Source: Saprospiraceae bacterium (GTDB lineage: Bacteria; Bacteroidota; Bacteroidia; Chitinophagales; Saprospiraceae). From it: a DNA stretch of 64,000 nt. A program made the translations under genes and the position numbers. The notes under the pieces were generated by a model. It had not been told where the DNA came from. It did no database searches and saw only the letters and a list, made by a program, of their open reading frames with translations. Below, in pieces: positions 62,637 through 64,000 of the stretch. The DNA is taken from positions 1,054,001-1,118,000 of the forward strand of contig JADJXD010000001.1 of NCBI GenBank assembly GCA_016715985.1, in the 5' to 3' direction. Within the stretch, counting starts at the first letter, position 1. The number at the start of each line of letters is the position of its first letter.

Positions 62637-64000
62637 ATGAATTTTAACCGCATAATCAAACTAAATATGCAACTCAGAATCACCGCATTGGTACTTTTAT
62701 TTTCGATTGTAGTAACCAATATATTGACTTCACAAGTTCAAAAAAATCTGAGACATTCAATACAATGGATGGAAAAAACAAATGATTTTTCTAATAAAAT
62801 TTATTATTCTTTTAAGGGTGGCATCATTAATGATATTAATCCGGATATTGATTTATTTACACAGAGTATTGAGGTCTCCGGTGATAATGCTGCACAGGCA
62901 GAAATTATTACTTTTAACACAAATGTATTACAATCTGGCAGAATAAGCCCGGATAATATAACGGAGCGGATTCAAATATCTGCAGAAGTAATCGAAGTCA
63001 GAAAAAAGCATTTTTTAAATATTTCTTTCCTCCCCGTCCGGAAATTAAATAGTGACAATTATGAGCTTCTGGTAGATTTTGAAATTAAAATTACACTTAC
63101 ACCTAAAGATGGTAAGGGATTAAGAGGTCCTTTGGGTACCACAAGATCCGTACTTGCCGATGGTGATGTGTACAGGATTGAAGTCGATAAAACGGGTATA
63201 TATCGAATAGACAGAACTTTTCTGGAGACCCGATTGGGGATTGATGTTTCTAAAATCAACCCCCGGCATATAAAATTATATGGTAACGGTGGTGGTATGC
63301 TTCCGGAGTCTAATGCATCCGAAAGGCCTGATGATCTCACAGAAAATCGTATTTATATTGAGGGTGAACAGGATGGCAGATTTGACAATAATGATTATAT
63401 TTTGTTTTACGGCGAAGGTCCTGACAAATGGAAAATGAACACTACAGAAAGTGAATATCTGTTTGAAAAGAATATTTATGACACAAAGAACTATTATTTC
63501 TTAAAAATATCAGAAAGTAACGGACTAAGAATTTCCAATAATTCTATCCCTTCTCAACCAGCTCAGATAGAAATGAATACATTTGATTTTCCGCAAAGAT
63601 TCGAAGCTGATAAAATAAATCTATTGGGAGCTCAGGCAGGAACATACGGAACCGGTAAAGAATGGTACGGAGATAGCTTCAGGACGACACGTGACCGTAA
63701 TTACACAAGCGAATTTAATTTTAATGATCTGGACATCAGTCAGGATATCAATGTAAAAATGCTGTTTGCCGGCAGGGCAGCTGTAAGTAGCAAAGTAATT
63801 CTGACTATTGGAGAACGTAATTTAGAAAGAACTATCAGCAGTGTAAATGTATCCAATCTTGAATCTACGTACGCTCAAAAAATCACATTAAGTGAAAATA
63901 TAAAAATATCCAATGCAAACCCTTCTGTTCGCTTGCAATATCCCAATGTATCATCCGAAAGTGATGGTTGGATCGATTATATCCAAATTACGGGCAAACA
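62637..64000 (+). CDS. porU: Type IX secretion sortase PorU, 5' part (runs off window)
   Basis: The frame opens at ATG 62637 (another in-frame ATG at 62667) and continues to the window edge with no stop, at least 454 residues. A signal peptide (ITALVLLFSIVVTNILTSQ) is followed by the PorU N-terminal layout: DGDVYRIEVDKTGIYRID, then FLETRLGIDVSKINPRHIKL, YGNGGGMLPE, ENRIYIEGEQDGRFDNNDYI, LFYGEGPDKW. PorU is the gingipain-like C25 cysteine protease that removes T9SS sorting domains at the cell surface. The catalytic Cys/His half lies beyond the window. Divergent from the porP/sprF-gldJ-murF group. Confidence 0.9.
   Translation, partial: MNFNRIIKLNMQLRITALVLLFSIVVTNILTSQVQKNLRHSIQWMEKTNDFSNKIYYSFKGGIINDINPDIDLFTQSIEVSGDNAAQAEIITFNTNVLQSGRISPDNITERIQISAEVIEVRKKHFLNISFLPVRKLNSDNYELLVDFEIKITLTPKDGKGLRGPLGTTRSVLADGDVYRIEVDKTGIYRIDRTFLETRLGIDVSKINPRHIKLYGNGGGMLPESNASERPDDLTENRIYIEGEQDGRFDNNDYILFYGEGPDKWKMNTTESEYLFEKNIYDTKNYYFLKISESNGLRISNNSIPSQPAQIEMNTFDFPQRFEADKINLLGAQAGTYGTGKEWYGDSFRTTRDRNYTSEFNFNDLDISQDINVKMLFAGRAAVSSKVILTIGERNLERTISSVNVSNLESTYAQKITLSENIKISNANPSVRLQYPNVSSESDGWIDYIQITGK

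Overview
The window reads as a low-GC chromosome segment of a Bacteroidota bacterium, most likely a Saprospiraceae/Sphingobacteriia-type lineage (inference). The evidence is type IX secretion and gliding machinery (GldJ, PorU, a PorP/SprF-family protein, a DUF4835/PorD-like protein), T9SS C-terminal sorting domains on large secreted proteins, a bamD-rpoZ-coaBC-porD operon of the Bacteroidota kind, an HU-like/SPOR fusion protein, and many genes preceded by the Bacteroidota -7 promoter element TAnnTTTG. No tRNA, rRNA or CRISPR array was seen.

Layout. 1-9.2 kb is an acetate/propionate uptake and sensing region: the 3' end of a cation/acetate symporter, small membrane and secreted proteins, a fused solute-symporter/histidine kinase, a receiver-only response regulator, acetyl-CoA synthetase and a propionyl-CoA synthetase-like ligase. 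9.2-20.1 kb is an accessory stretch: repeat-rich spacers, a frameshifted PKD/T9SS protein, a truncated T9SS protein, a flippase-like membrane protein and a 1651-residue adhesin-like protein carrying dockerin-like and cohesin-like modules. 20.1-33.3 kb is mostly housekeeping: FtsK, a saccharopine-dehydrogenase-family enzyme, two secreted proteins, a prohibitin-like protein, a glycogen-binding domain with a histone-H1-like tail, PurN, and the porD-coaBC-rpoZ-bamD operon. 33.6-41.3 kb has a Cys-rich secreted protein, an HU/SPOR protein, a two-component pair, a toxin remnant with an Imm49-like immunity gene (amber stop near its end), and an ABC-F ATPase. 41.4-43.1 kb is an IS50/Tn5-like IS4-family element sitting inside a dispersed GC-rich palindromic element. 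43.2-46.5 kb carries a beta-barrel protein and a MoxR-type AAA+/VWA pair. 46.6-52 kb is a DUF6438 lipoprotein and LptD, separated by an IS1634-family element flanked by a direct duplication of about 155 bp. 52-64 kb is cell-envelope biology: amidase, MCE/MlaD protein, SppA, an arginase-fold pseudoenzyme, MurF, GldJ, PorP/SprF and the beginning of PorU, which runs off the window.

Functional themes are C2/C3 acid activation under two-component control, outer-membrane biogenesis (BamD, LptD, MlaD-type transport, SppA) and type IX secretion with its cargo. Three single-base frameshifts were found, all at short homopolymer runs, so either real decay or assembly error is possible. The least explained content is the repeat landscape: a bipartite repeat built of 16-bp 'atttggaaatgtgata'-like units next to 'atcaacc'-like units, and a terminal-inverted-repeat element with a GC-rich palindromic core.
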